Positions 29,365-37,111 of a stretch of 64,000 bases of DNA are shown here, piece after piece (within the stretch, counting starts at the first letter, position 1; each line of letters begins with the position of its first letter). The stretch is from NCBI RefSeq assembly GCF_003345355.1, contig NZ_QQNB01000001.1, positions 1,054,001-1,118,000 on the forward strand. The letters run 5' to 3'. This DNA comes from Sphingomonas aracearum (lineage in GTDB: Bacteria; Pseudomonadota; Alphaproteobacteria; Sphingomonadales; Sphingomonadaceae). Under the pieces are notes generated by a model. That model ran no database searches and was not told the origin of the DNA. It worked only from the letters and a program-made list of their open reading frames with translations. The translations under genes were made by a program, and so were the position numbers.

Positions 29365-30752
29365 TGCTGCGCTCCGGAGGTAAAGCCGCCGCCGAGCGCG
29401 AGAACCAGCGCCACGCGCTGGCGCGCCTGGTCGGCGGCGAGATTGGCATCGGCCAGCTCGGCATCGAGCTGGCGCACATCGGTGTCGATCAGGCCCAGCC
29501 GGCTTTCCAGCCCGCTGGCCACGCGAATGTTGTTCAGGCGGTTGGTTTCGGCCAGGCCGGTCAGCACGTCGCGCTGGCGCTGGCGCTGCTCGCCCAAATT
29601 GCCGACCAGGGCGACGGCGTCCGCCACTTCGCGCACCGCCCCGACGACGCGGTCGTTGTAATCGGCGGTGGCGAGGTCCAGCGCCGCGGTCGCGCCGGCC
29701 AGGTCCGCTTTCAGTCGGCCATTGTCGAAGATCGGCAGGTGCAGCGCGGGTCCGGCGCCGACCGTGCCGGAATCGAGGTTGAACAGATTGCCGATGCCCA
29801 CCGCCTGAAAGCCGGCCAGCGCGGCCAGGTTGATGTTGGGATAAAAGGCGCGCCGCGCGACCTGCCGCCCTGCGGCGGCCGCATCGATCCGCGCCAGCGC
29901 CGCGGCGATGTCCGCCCGCCGCGAGAGCAGGTCCGCCGGAACGCCTGCGGGCACCGGCAGGCCGGCGTCGAAGCGCATCGTCACGGGCGCCAGCGTCGCC
30001 GCATAGTCCGGCCCGCGCCCGGCCAGCGCCGCCAGCGCGTTCGCCGCCACCGCGCGCTGCCCCTCGGCCCGCGTCAGCGCGGTGCGCGCCTGCGCCAGGA
30101 TGGTCTGTGCCGCCGTGGTATCCAGCCGCGTGCCCAGCTTGTTGCGTTCGCGCGCCTGCACCAGGCGAAGCGAGCGCTCGCGCGTGGCAATGGTGCGCCG
30201 GGCGATCGCCGCCACTGTCTCGGCGCGGGCAAGCTCCACATAGGTCTGCGCCACCGATCCGGCGAGCGCCAGCCGCGCCGCCGTCACGTCCAGCACCGCC
30301 GCCCGGGCGCCCGCCCGCGCGCCTTCGATCGCCGCGCGCTGGCGCCCGAACAGATCGAGGTTCCAGTTGAGGTTGGCCGCCGCCGTGCCGACGAAGCGGA
30401 CGGTGCCGGCATAAGGCGGCGGAATGGTGTAGCGCCCCGACAGGCGCGCTTCCTGCGCCTGCGCGTCCAGCGTCACGCTCGGGCCGTTGTCGGCCGATCG
30501 CGACGACAGCACCGCCTCCGCCTGACGCACGCGCGCCAGCGCGGCGTCCAGCGTCGGGTTGCCGGTCAGCGCATCCGCGACCACACGATCGAGCTGCGGA
30601 TCGTTGAAGCTCTTCCACCATTCGCCGTCGATCAGCGGCGTCGGCGCGACGGCCAGGCCGAGCTGCGCCGGCGCGACCGGCTCCAGCGCCGGCCGGCTCG
30701 CCGGCACGGCACAGCCGCCGAGCAGCAGCGCGGTCACGAATATCCTTCTCAC
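29361..30752 (-). CDS. NodT-family outer-membrane efflux lipoprotein
   Basis: A 463-residue TolC-like channel subunit. The lipoprotein leader ends in LLGGC. The mature protein has EWWKSFNDPQLDRVVADALTGNPTLDAALARVRQAEA near its start, typical of the NodT/OprM family, and a second internal repeat (DYNDRVVGAVREVADAVALVGNLGEQ). Long helical stretches with heptad-like alanine and leucine spacing correspond to the periplasmic tunnel. It is the first efflux component downstream of marR, with 4 bases between, and is coupled to emrA. Confidence 0.92.
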   Translation of the reverse strand: MRRIFVTALLLGGCAVPASRPALEPVAPAQLGLAVAPTPLIDGEWWKSFNDPQLDRVVADALTGNPTLDAALARVRQAEAVLSSRSADNGPSVTLDAQAQEARLSGRYTIPPPYAGTVRFVGTAAANLNWNLDLFGRQRAAIEGARAGARAAVLDVTAARLALAGSVAQTYVELARAETVAAIARRTIATRERSLRLVQARERNKLGTRLDTTAAQTILAQARTALTRAEGQRAVAANALAALAGRGPDYAATLAPVTMRFDAGLPVPAGVPADLLSRRADIAAALARIDAAAAGRQVARRAFYPNINLAALAGFQAVGIGNLFNLDSGTVGAGPALHLPIFDNGRLKADLAGATAALDLATADYNDRVVGAVREVADAVALVGNLGEQRQRQRDVLTGLAETNRLNNIRVASGLESRLGLIDTDVRQLDAELADANLAADQARQRVALVLALGGGFTSGAQQ

Positions 30753-30756
30753 CTGT

Positions 30757-31239
30757 TCAGTCTCCCCGATCGACCGACTGGGTCTGATCGACCACGTTCA
30801 GCATCTGGTCGCGCAGCTTCTGCAGCGTCGCGACGGTCCGCTCGATCTCGTCATGGTCCCAGTCGGCCAGCCACGCGTTCCAGGCCGCGATCACGCGGTC
30901 GCGCGTGCGCATCGCCACCGCCTGGCCCTCGGGCGTGAGCGCGAGATTGATGATGCGCCGATCGTTCGTGTCGCGCGTGCGCTCGATCCAGCCCTTCTGC
31001 TCGATCGTGTCGATCAGCCGGGTCATCGCGCCCTTGTCGTGCGACATCTCGCGCGCCAGCGCGGCACTGGTTCGCCCGCGGCCGAAATGGATCGCCACCA
31101 GCGCCGACCATTGCGGGCCGGTGACGCCTTCCTCGGCAAAGATCGGCTCCAGCGCCCCCAACCCGAGCTGGTGGATCCGCTTGGCCAGATAGCCGATCGA
31201 GCAATCAGGCTCGAAGTTCGAGTCGCAATAATAGACCAC
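30757..31239 (-). CDS. MarR-family transcriptional regulator of the efflux operon
   Basis: A 160-residue winged-helix repressor. The recognition region RTSAALAREMSHDKGAMTRLIDTIEQKGWIERTRDTNDRRIINLALTPEG has the MarR winged helix-turn-helix and the DRR wing motif. The start is taken as GTG at 31239, preceded by AAGGCAG, because the N-terminal helix YCDSNFEPDCSIGYLAKRIHQL then begins as in relatives. An in-frame start at 31371 would add 44 unlikely residues. It is the promoter-proximal gene of the efflux operon and probably represses it until a drug-like ligand binds. The region 31240-31300 has TTGCC/GGCAA repeats that could be its operator. Confidence 0.88.
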   Translation of the reverse strand: MVYYCDSNFEPDCSIGYLAKRIHQLGLGALEPIFAEEGVTGPQWSALVAIHFGRGRTSAALAREMSHDKGAMTRLIDTIEQKGWIERTRDTNDRRIINLALTPEGQAVAMRTRDRVIAAWNAWLADWDHDEIERTVATLQKLRDQMLNVVDQTQSVDRGD

Positions 31240-31416
31240 GACGCTGCCTTGGCAATGGTTGCCTCGGCAGTCAATGTCATTTTGTTGCTCGCATCCCCTG
31301 CCCCCGTTGACCGCGTCCGCGTGCAACCCGCCGACGTTTGGGAAGAACTCCCGACACATGGCGTCGCTCACAAGTGTAATCGAGCTAAGTGCTTGATGTT
31401 ACGACTGCGAGGTGTT

Positions 31417-31431
31417 TGGCACGGCTAATGC
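31417..31431 (+). promoter_or_regulatory. strong match to a sigma-54 (-24/-12) promoter
   Basis: TGGCACGGCTAATGC matches the TGGCACG-N4-TTGC consensus except for one base of the TTGC, with the key GG and GC at the correct 10-base spacing. Transcription would start near 31443 and lead into the small secreted protein gene at 31486. I found no enhancer site nearby. Confidence 0.5.
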
Positions 31432-31485
31432 ACTTGGACCGGTGCCGGCGAAGACCGGCCAGCAATTCAGCAGAGGAACACCACC

Positions 31486-31725
31486 ATGACCGTCTCCAAG
31501 CTCGCCGCCACCGCTCTCCTGTCCGCCGGCCTCGCCCTGTCCGCGCCGGCTTTCGCCAAGACGCGCGTCATCACGCTGCCCTCCACCACCTTCAAGACGC
31601 CGGAAACCAAGCTGTGCATGCTGGCCGAGTCCGCCGGCATCAAGGTGGAGAAGGGCGCGCCCAAGACGATGTGCCTCACCCGCGCCGACTGGGAAGCGCA
31701 GGGCGTCACCTTCAAGCTGAAGTGA
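31486..31725 (+). CDS. small secreted protein, 79 residues, unknown
   Basis: An exported protein that I do not recognise. The signal peptide (MTVSKLAATALLSAGLALSA) is cleaved near AFAK, leaving about 55 residues. The mature part contains two cysteines (LCMLAE and TMCLTR), about 24 residues apart, which may form a disulphide. The ribosome site AGAGGAA lies about 8 bases before the ATG. A sigma-54-like promoter precedes it and no other gene follows on its strand, so it is probably monocistronic. A stress or envelope role is only a guess. Confidence 0.7.
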   Translation: MTVSKLAATALLSAGLALSAPAFAKTRVITLPSTTFKTPETKLCMLAESAGIKVEKGAPKTMCLTRADWEAQGVTFKLK

Positions 31726-31758
31726 TCGACCGGAACGGAGCCGGGCCCCGGCCCGGCT

Positions 31759-33150
31759 TCAGTCCGCGAAGAGGAGGACCGGGGTTTCCAGCACGCGCTT
31801 CAGGGCCTGCACGAAGCTTGCCGCGTCCCAGCCGTCGACCACGCGATGGTCGCAGCTGATGGAGAAGTTCATCAGCTTGGCGCGGACGATGTCCTCCCCG
31901 TGGAAAGCCGGCCGCTCGACGATGCGGTTCGGCCCCAGGATGGCGACTTCCGGCCGGTTGATCACCGGCGTGGTGGCGATCCCGCCCAGCGGCCCCAGCG
32001 AGGTGACCGTGATGGTCGAGCCCGACAGTTCGGCCGACGTCGCCTTGCCCGTCCGCGTCGCCTCCGCCAGCCGCCCGATCTCGGTGGCCAGCTGCCAGAC
32101 GTTGCGGCTTTCGGCGTTGCGGATCACCGGCACCATCAGCCCGCCATCGGTCTGCGTCGCCATGCCCAGATGCACCGCACCCGAGCGGGCAACGACGTTC
32201 GCCTCGTCGTCATAGCGCGCATTGAGCATCGGAAAGTCGGGCAGCGTGCGGCAGATCGCGACGATCAGCAGCGGCAGCATGGTCAGCTTCGGCCGTTCTC
32301 CGCGGTTCGCGTTCAGATCGGCGCGCAGCTCCTCCAGCCTGGTGACGTCGATTTCCTCGACATAGGTGAAGTGCGGGATGTGCCGCTTGGCCGCCGCCAT
32401 GTTCTCCGCAATGCGCCGGCGCAGGCCGACCACCTTCACCTGCTCGTCCGCGCGCGTGCGGCTCGCGTGCGGCGCATGGTAGCCCTGCCCGCTGCCATAG
32501 CGCAGGAACGCGTCGAGATCGGCGTGGCGGATGCGCTCGCCCGGCGCGACCTTCACGTCGGCGAGATCGACGCCGAGGTCCCGCGCGCGAGCACGAACGG
32601 CGGGCGAGGCGAGGACGAGCCGATCCCTCTCCCCTTGTGGGAGAGGGAGGGAGCCGCCGGAGGCGGCGGAAGGGTGAGGGGCCGTTTGGGCCACGTCGCC
32701 CGCCTCACTCCCGCTCACCTTCCCACTCGGCGGCGCCGAGCGGGCCCCTTCCTCTCCCACAAGGGGAGAGGAGGCTTGCACCTCTTCCACCCCCGGGTTT
32801 TCCGCCTCGAACTGTTCCTCTTCCGGCTCCTGCGGCGCGGAGGAGACCGCTTCCTCCGGCCGGTCCGTCTCGTCCAGCGGCGCGCTCTCCAGCTCGCCAC
32901 CGGCCGCCGCGTCGGTCTCGATCACCACCAAGGCCGAGCCGATCGGCACCATGTCGCCGACCTCCCCGGCCAGCTCGACGACTGTGCCCGACACGGGAGA
33001 TTCCATCTCCACCGTGGCCTTGTCGGTCATCATGTCGGCGATCTGCTGGTCTTCCTCCACGCGCGCGCCCACGGCGACGTGCCAGGCGACGATCTCCGCC
33101 TCGGAAATGCCTTCGCCGATGTCCGGCAGGCGAAAGGTAAAGCGTGCCAT
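31759..33150 (-). CDS. bkdB: branched-chain 2-oxoacid dehydrogenase E2 (dihydrolipoyl acyltransferase)
   Basis: A 463-residue E2 subunit. The N-terminal lipoyl domain (about 3-80) has the lipoylation site MMTDKATVEM (K44). An acidic linker follows and contains a repeat-derived insert (residues about 127-175). The peripheral-subunit-binding domain is at 179-216 (LASPAVRARARDLGVDL). The acyltransferase domain (about 235-463) ends with SCDHRVVDGW (catalytic H435, D439). It transfers acyl groups from E1 to CoA in breakdown of Val, Leu and Ile. The start at 33150 is set by the lipoyl domain. It is the last gene of the operon, 5 bases after E1 beta. No E3 gene is in the window. Confidence 0.92.
   Translation of the reverse strand: MARFTFRLPDIGEGISEAEIVAWHVAVGARVEEDQQIADMMTDKATVEMESPVSGTVVELAGEVGDMVPIGSALVVIETDAAAGGELESAPLDETDRPEEAVSSAPQEPEEEQFEAENPGVEEVQASSPLVGEEGARSAPPSGKVSGSEAGDVAQTAPHPSAASGGSLPLPQGERDRLVLASPAVRARARDLGVDLADVKVAPGERIRHADLDAFLRYGSGQGYHAPHASRTRADEQVKVVGLRRRIAENMAAAKRHIPHFTYVEEIDVTRLEELRADLNANRGERPKLTMLPLLIVAICRTLPDFPMLNARYDDEANVVARSGAVHLGMATQTDGGLMVPVIRNAESRNVWQLATEIGRLAEATRTGKATSAELSGSTITVTSLGPLGGIATTPVINRPEVAILGPNRIVERPAFHGEDIVRAKLMNFSISCDHRVVDGWDAASFVQALKRVLETPVLLFAD
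32626..32771. repeat. palindromic element inserted in frame in the E2 linker
   Basis: A 21-bp sequence at 32626-32646 (CCTCTCCCCTTGTGGGAG...) occurs again as a perfect inverted repeat at 32751-32771. Two further hairpins lie between them (GCCGCC-GGAGGCGGC and CTCGGCGGCGCCGAG). On the coding strand it reads SSPLVGEEG...SLPLPQGER, composition unlike the acidic linker around it. The ends resemble the intergenic element at 14522. Confidence 0.8.
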
Positions 33151-33155
33151 GCGTG

Positions 33156-34235
33156 TCAGTCCTTCAGAATCTTCTTGAGCGCCTGTCCGATCCGCACCGG
33201 ACCCGGGAAATAGGCCCATTCCAGGCTGTGCGGGTAGGGCGTGTCGAAGCCGGTGACGCGCTCCACCGGCGCTTCCAGGTGGTAGAAGCAGCGCTCCTGC
33301 ACCAAGGCCGCCAGCTCCGCGCCGAAGCCGCCGGTGCGCGTCGCCTCGTGCACCACCATGCAGCGGCCGGTCTTCCTGACCGACGCCTCGATCGTCTCGA
33401 TGTCGAGCGGCACCAGCGTGCGCAGGTCGATCACCTCGGCATCCACGCCCATGTCCGCCACCGTTTGCAGCGCGACGTGCACCATGGTGCCATAGGCCAG
33501 GATGGTCACCGCCTCGCCGGCGCGCACGACATTCGCCTTGCCCAGCTCGATGCGATAATAGCCGGTCGGCACCTCGCCGGCGGGATGCCTCGACCAGTTT
33601 TCCGCCGGGCGATCCCAATGGCCGTTGAACGGGCCGTTGTAGATTCGCTTGGGCTCGAAGAAGAGCACCGGGTCATTGTCCTCGATCGCCGCGATCAGCA
33701 GCCCCTTGGCATCGTAGGGCGTGGACGGGGTCACCGTCTTGATGCCGGACACGTGCGTGAAGATGCCTTCGGGCGACTGCGAGTGCGTCTGCCCGCCGAA
33801 AATGCCGCCGCCGAACGGCGAGCGCACGGTGATCGGCGCGGTGAACTCGCCCGCCGAGCGATAGCGCAGCCGCGCCGCCTCGCTGACGAGCTGGTCGAGC
33901 GCCGGGTAGATATAATCGGCGAACTGGATTTCCGGCACGGGGCGCAGGCCATAGGCGCCCATGCCCACCGCCACGCCGACAATGCCGATCTCGCTGATCG
34001 GGGTGTCGAACACGCGGGTCTTGCCGTATTTCGCCTGGAGGCCCGCCGTCGCGCGGAACACGCCGCCGAAATAGCCGACATCCTCGCCCATCACGGTGAC
34101 GGTGGCGTCGCGATCCATCACCACGTCCAGCGCGGAGTTGATCGCCTGGATCATGTTCATGCGCGTGGTGGCCCCGGACTGTTCCGCCGCCTCCCCTTCA
34201 AGCGCCTGCGCCTGCACTTCGCTCACCACCGACAC
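33156..34235 (-). CDS. bkdA2: branched-chain 2-oxoacid dehydrogenase E1, beta subunit
   Basis: A 359-residue E1 beta subunit. The family blocks are MNMIQAINSALDVVMDRDATVTVMGEDVGYFGGVFRATAGL, RVFDTPISEIGIVGVAVGMGAYGLRPVPEIQFADYIYPA, GGIFGGQTHSQSPEG and the C-terminal domain from AYGTMVHVAL to TRTGGFGAELAAL. With E1 alpha it forms the thiamine-diphosphate-dependent heterotetramer that decarboxylates branched-chain 2-oxoacids. It lies 4 bases after E1 alpha and 5 before E2. The EIQFADY and HSQSPEG motifs favour the branched-chain rather than pyruvate enzyme. Confidence 0.92.
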   Translation of the reverse strand: MSVVSEVQAQALEGEAAEQSGATTRMNMIQAINSALDVVMDRDATVTVMGEDVGYFGGVFRATAGLQAKYGKTRVFDTPISEIGIVGVAVGMGAYGLRPVPEIQFADYIYPALDQLVSEAARLRYRSAGEFTAPITVRSPFGGGIFGGQTHSQSPEGIFTHVSGIKTVTPSTPYDAKGLLIAAIEDNDPVLFFEPKRIYNGPFNGHWDRPAENWSRHPAGEVPTGYYRIELGKANVVRAGEAVTILAYGTMVHVALQTVADMGVDAEVIDLRTLVPLDIETIEASVRKTGRCMVVHEATRTGGFGAELAALVQERCFYHLEAPVERVTGFDTPYPHSLEWAYFPGPVRIGQALKKILKD

Positions 34236-34239
34236 TCCG

Positions 34240-35520
34240 TCACTTCCGGTCCCACGGCCGACCGCTCGCCGTTTCCTCGTCCAGCATCATCTGGCGCTGC
34301 TCCCGAAGGTGCCAGGGCATTTCCTCGAACACGCCGTCGAACAGCGTGTCGAGCGGCTGGTGCAGGCCATGGCCAAGAATGCCGTTGCCCTCCGCAGCCT
34401 TCTGCGCCGCGCGCACCTGCTCGGCCAGTTCGCGGTCCATTGCCGCGTGGCGCTCCTCGTCCCATTCGCCCATGCCGATCAGATGATCCTTCAGGCGCTG
34501 GATCGGATCGCCCAGCGGCCAGGCGGTCGGCTCTCCGGCGGAACGGTATTGCGAGGGGTCGTCGGAGGTCGAGTGGCCCTCCACGCGATAGGTGAAATGC
34601 TCGATGAGCGTCGGTCCCTGGTTGGTCCGCGCCCGCTCCGCGGCCCAGGCGGTGGCGGCATACACCGCCAGGATGTCGTTGCCGTCCACCCGGAGCCCCG
34701 CCATGCCATAGCCCACTGCGCGCGCCGCGAACGTCGTCGCTTCCGCCCCGGCGAACCCGGAAAAGCTCGAAATCGCCCACTGGTTGTTGACGACGTTGAA
34801 GATCACCGGCGCGCGGTAGACGGTGGCGAAGGTCAGCGCCGAGTGGAAGTCGCCCTCCGCCGTGGAGCCCTCGCCGCACCAGGTGGCGGCGATGCGGGTG
34901 TCGGCCTGCGCGGCGCTCGCCATCGCCCAGCCCACCGCCTGCGGATATTGGGTGGTGAGGTTGCCGGAGATCGAGAAGAAGCCGAAGCGCTTTTCCGAAT
35001 ACATGATCGGAAGCTGCTTGCCCTGCAGCTTGTCGCCCGTGTTCGAATAGATCTGGTTCATCATGTCGACCAGCGGGCAGTCGCGCGCGATCAACAGCCC
35101 CTGCTGTCGGTATGACGGGAAGCACATGTCGTCGCGATCCAGCGCAAAGGCCGCGCCGATCGCCACCGCTTCCTCGCCGGTGCATTTCATGTAGAAGCTT
35201 GTCTTGCCCTGCCGCTGCGCACGGAACATGCGTTCGTCGAAGGCGCGGGTCAGCGCCATGCTGCGGAGCATGCGACGCAACGTCTCGGGGGACAGCTTCG
35301 GATCCCACGGACCGGTCGCCCGGCCGTTCTCGTCCAGCACGCGCACCAGGGTATAGGCCAGGTCGCGGAACTCGCCGGCGGCCTCCGCCGTGTCCGGCCG
35401 TCGCGCGGCGCCCGCCGCCGGGATCTCGACCCCGGCGAAGTCCACCGCATCGCCCGGCCGGAACTGCGGCTCGGGTACGTGCAGCGCCAGTCGCGGCAGG
35501 TTGGTGCGGTCGCCCGGCAT
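34240..35520 (-). CDS. bkdA1: branched-chain 2-oxoacid dehydrogenase E1, alpha subunit
   Basis: A 426-residue E1 alpha subunit. The first about 80 residues (FRPGDAVDFAGVEIPAAG) are the extra N-terminal arm found in branched-chain enzymes. MLRSMALTRAFDERMFRAQRQGKTSFYMKCTGEEA opens the catalytic domain. The thiamine-diphosphate motif runs GEGSTAEGDFHSALTF to NNQWAIS, and the phosphorylation-loop-like YRVEGHSTSDDPSQYR is present. The ATG at 35520 follows GGAGAGAG. A start at 35658 would add residues that lack family character. It is the first gene of the three-gene operon and is divergent from a small membrane protein gene. Confidence 0.92.
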   Translation of the reverse strand: MPGDRTNLPRLALHVPEPQFRPGDAVDFAGVEIPAAGAARRPDTAEAAGEFRDLAYTLVRVLDENGRATGPWDPKLSPETLRRMLRSMALTRAFDERMFRAQRQGKTSFYMKCTGEEAVAIGAAFALDRDDMCFPSYRQQGLLIARDCPLVDMMNQIYSNTGDKLQGKQLPIMYSEKRFGFFSISGNLTTQYPQAVGWAMASAAQADTRIAATWCGEGSTAEGDFHSALTFATVYRAPVIFNVVNNQWAISSFSGFAGAEATTFAARAVGYGMAGLRVDGNDILAVYAATAWAAERARTNQGPTLIEHFTYRVEGHSTSDDPSQYRSAGEPTAWPLGDPIQRLKDHLIGMGEWDEERHAAMDRELAEQVRAAQKAAEGNGILGHGLHQPLDTLFDGVFEEMPWHLREQRQMMLDEETASGRPWDRK

Positions 35521-35672
35521 GCTCTCTCCACTTCGTGCCGCTCTTTCCGGCTCCGCACGATCATGGACCGCTTGGAATAAAATTTCAAACGACTTTGCGA
35601 TCGTTACGCACGCAGGAGAACTGCCCGTTAACCATTCGCTGGCAGAACGAGTCGGCACAAGGGAGAACAGCG

Positions 35673-35897
35673 ATGTACATGGCCCCGATCACCCGCGCCA
35701 AGGCGCCGCCCTCGGCCATCGTGCGCCGCACCGTTGGCGCGATCGCCGTGCCTGTGGCGGGCGTCGTGATGGTACCCTTCCTCGCCGGCTATGCGCTTTA
35801 TGCCGGGACCGTCCTCGCGCTGCGCGGGCTCCGCGCGGCCCCGCGGGCCGTAGGCGAAATCGTGGACTATGCGGGCGAGGTGCTGGTCGGGCGCTGA
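35673..35897 (+). CDS. small membrane protein, 74 residues, unknown
   Basis: A short protein with a basic N-terminus (TRAKAPPSAIVRRTV) and one or two membrane-spanning stretches (GAIAVPVAGVVMVPFLAGYALYAGTVLAL, about 25-53), followed by an amphipathic tail. I do not recognise the family. GGGAGA lies 7 bases upstream of the ATG at 35673. It is divergent from bkdA1 and lies 71 bases before the NUDIX-DUF47 gene on the same strand. Confidence 0.55.
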   Translation: MYMAPITRAKAPPSAIVRRTVGAIAVPVAGVVMVPFLAGYALYAGTVLALRGLRAAPRAVGEIVDYAGEVLVGR

Positions 35898-35968
35898 TCC
35901 CGCTTTCTGCTCCTTGCCGACTTTCCCCATGTGATTGACGTCGCCCGTCCCGCCCTTACGATCGCGGG

Positions 35969-37099
35969 ATGAAGGTGCGGCAGCAGATCGGGGCGCTCCC
36001 CTACCGTGCGGGTGCGGAGGCGGAGGCGGAGGCGAGCCTGCAGGTCCTGCTCATCACCTCGCGCGACACGGGCCGGTGGATCCTGCCCAAGGGCAATCCG
36101 ATTCGCGGGCTCTCGCCCCATGAGGCCGCCGCGCAGGAAGCCTGGGAGGAGGCCGGCGTGCGCGGCATCCCCTGCCCCGTGGCGATCGGCCGCTACTCCT
36201 ATGCGAAGCGCCGGCGCACCGGGCGAACCGTGCCGATGGACGTGTCGGTCTTCCCGCTCAACGTGGTGGAACTGCTCGACAACTGGCCCGAGCGCCACGA
36301 ACGCACGCGCCGCTGGTTCACGCCGGAGGAGGCCGCCGGCCTCGTGGCTGAAACGGAACTGCAACAACTCATCGCTGGCTTTCGGCCGCCGGCTGCGCCA
36401 TCGGCGCTCGTGCAACGCGTGTTGCCGGCCTTCCGCGCCGGCCTGGGGAGACGTTTTCCGATGCTCGGCTGGTTCCAGTCGCTTATGCCCAAGCAGGGCC
36501 GCTTCTTCGACCTGTTCGAGGCGCATGCCGCAACCCTGGTGGCCGGTGCCGACGCGCTTGCGCGCCTGCTGCACGGCGAGCAGGTGGAGCGCCATGTCGC
36601 CGAGATCGTCGCGCGCGAGCATGAAGCGGACGACATCACCCGCGACGTGCTGCAGGACGTGCGCCGCGTGTTCGTCACCCCGTTCGATCGCTCCGCCATT
36701 ACCGGCCTGATCGGCGTGATGGACGACGCCATCGACCAGATGAACAAGACCGCCGGCACCGTCACCCTGTACGGCGTGACGGGGTTCGAGCCGCAGATGC
36801 GCGACATGGCCGGGATCATCGTGGAATGCGCGCGGGTAACCGCCGAGGCGATCCCGCTGCTGCGCTCCCTCAATGCCAACGCAGCCCGGCTCAACGAGCT
36901 GACCGAGCGGCTGGTCAGCCTGGAAGGCGACGCCGATCGCCTCAACGAGGAGGGCCTGAAGGCCTTGTTCGCCGCCAATCGCGAGCAGCCGATGGAGTTC
37001 ATCGTCGGCCGCGAAATCTACCGCCATCTGGAACAGGTGGCCGACCGGTTCGAGGACGTGGCCAACGAGATCCAGGGTCTCGTGATCGACCACGCCTGA
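35969..37099 (+). CDS. fusion protein: NUDIX hydrolase plus DUF47 (PhoU-like) domain
   Basis: A 376-residue protein made of two units normally encoded apart. Residues 1-150 are a NUDIX domain of the diphosphoinositol-polyphosphate/dinucleoside type, with GRWILPKGNP and the box GLSPHEAAAQEAWEEAGV (47-64). The core REUxEE appears as QEAWEE, and one upstream conserved Glu is replaced by Leu. Residues 165-376 are a DUF47 domain of PhoU-like helical bundles (GWFQSLMPKQGRFFDLFEAHA, AREHEADDITRDV, FVTPFDRSAITGLIGVMDDAIDQM, GREIYRHLEQVADRFEDVANEI). DUF47 proteins regulate PiT phosphate carriers; the PiT gene follows after 12 bases. The junction holds M165 with a GGGGAG ribosome site, so DUF47 alone may also be made. 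Confidence 0.88.
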   Translation: MKVRQQIGALPYRAGAEAEAEASLQVLLITSRDTGRWILPKGNPIRGLSPHEAAAQEAWEEAGVRGIPCPVAIGRYSYAKRRRTGRTVPMDVSVFPLNVVELLDNWPERHERTRRWFTPEEAAGLVAETELQQLIAGFRPPAAPSALVQRVLPAFRAGLGRRFPMLGWFQSLMPKQGRFFDLFEAHAATLVAGADALARLLHGEQVERHVAEIVAREHEADDITRDVLQDVRRVFVTPFDRSAITGLIGVMDDAIDQMNKTAGTVTLYGVTGFEPQMRDMAGIIVECARVTAEAIPLLRSLNANAARLNELTERLVSLEGDADRLNEEGLKALFAANREQPMEFIVGREIYRHLEQVADRFEDVANEIQGLVIDHA

Positions 37100-37111
37100 G
37101 GCGGCCGCACC

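Noticed and set aside
31240-31371. Longer MarR protein starting at 31371
   Set aside because: The added 44 residues contain Cys, Asn and Gly-rich sequence unlike MarR proteins, and a GTG with a ribosome site lies where the family usually begins.
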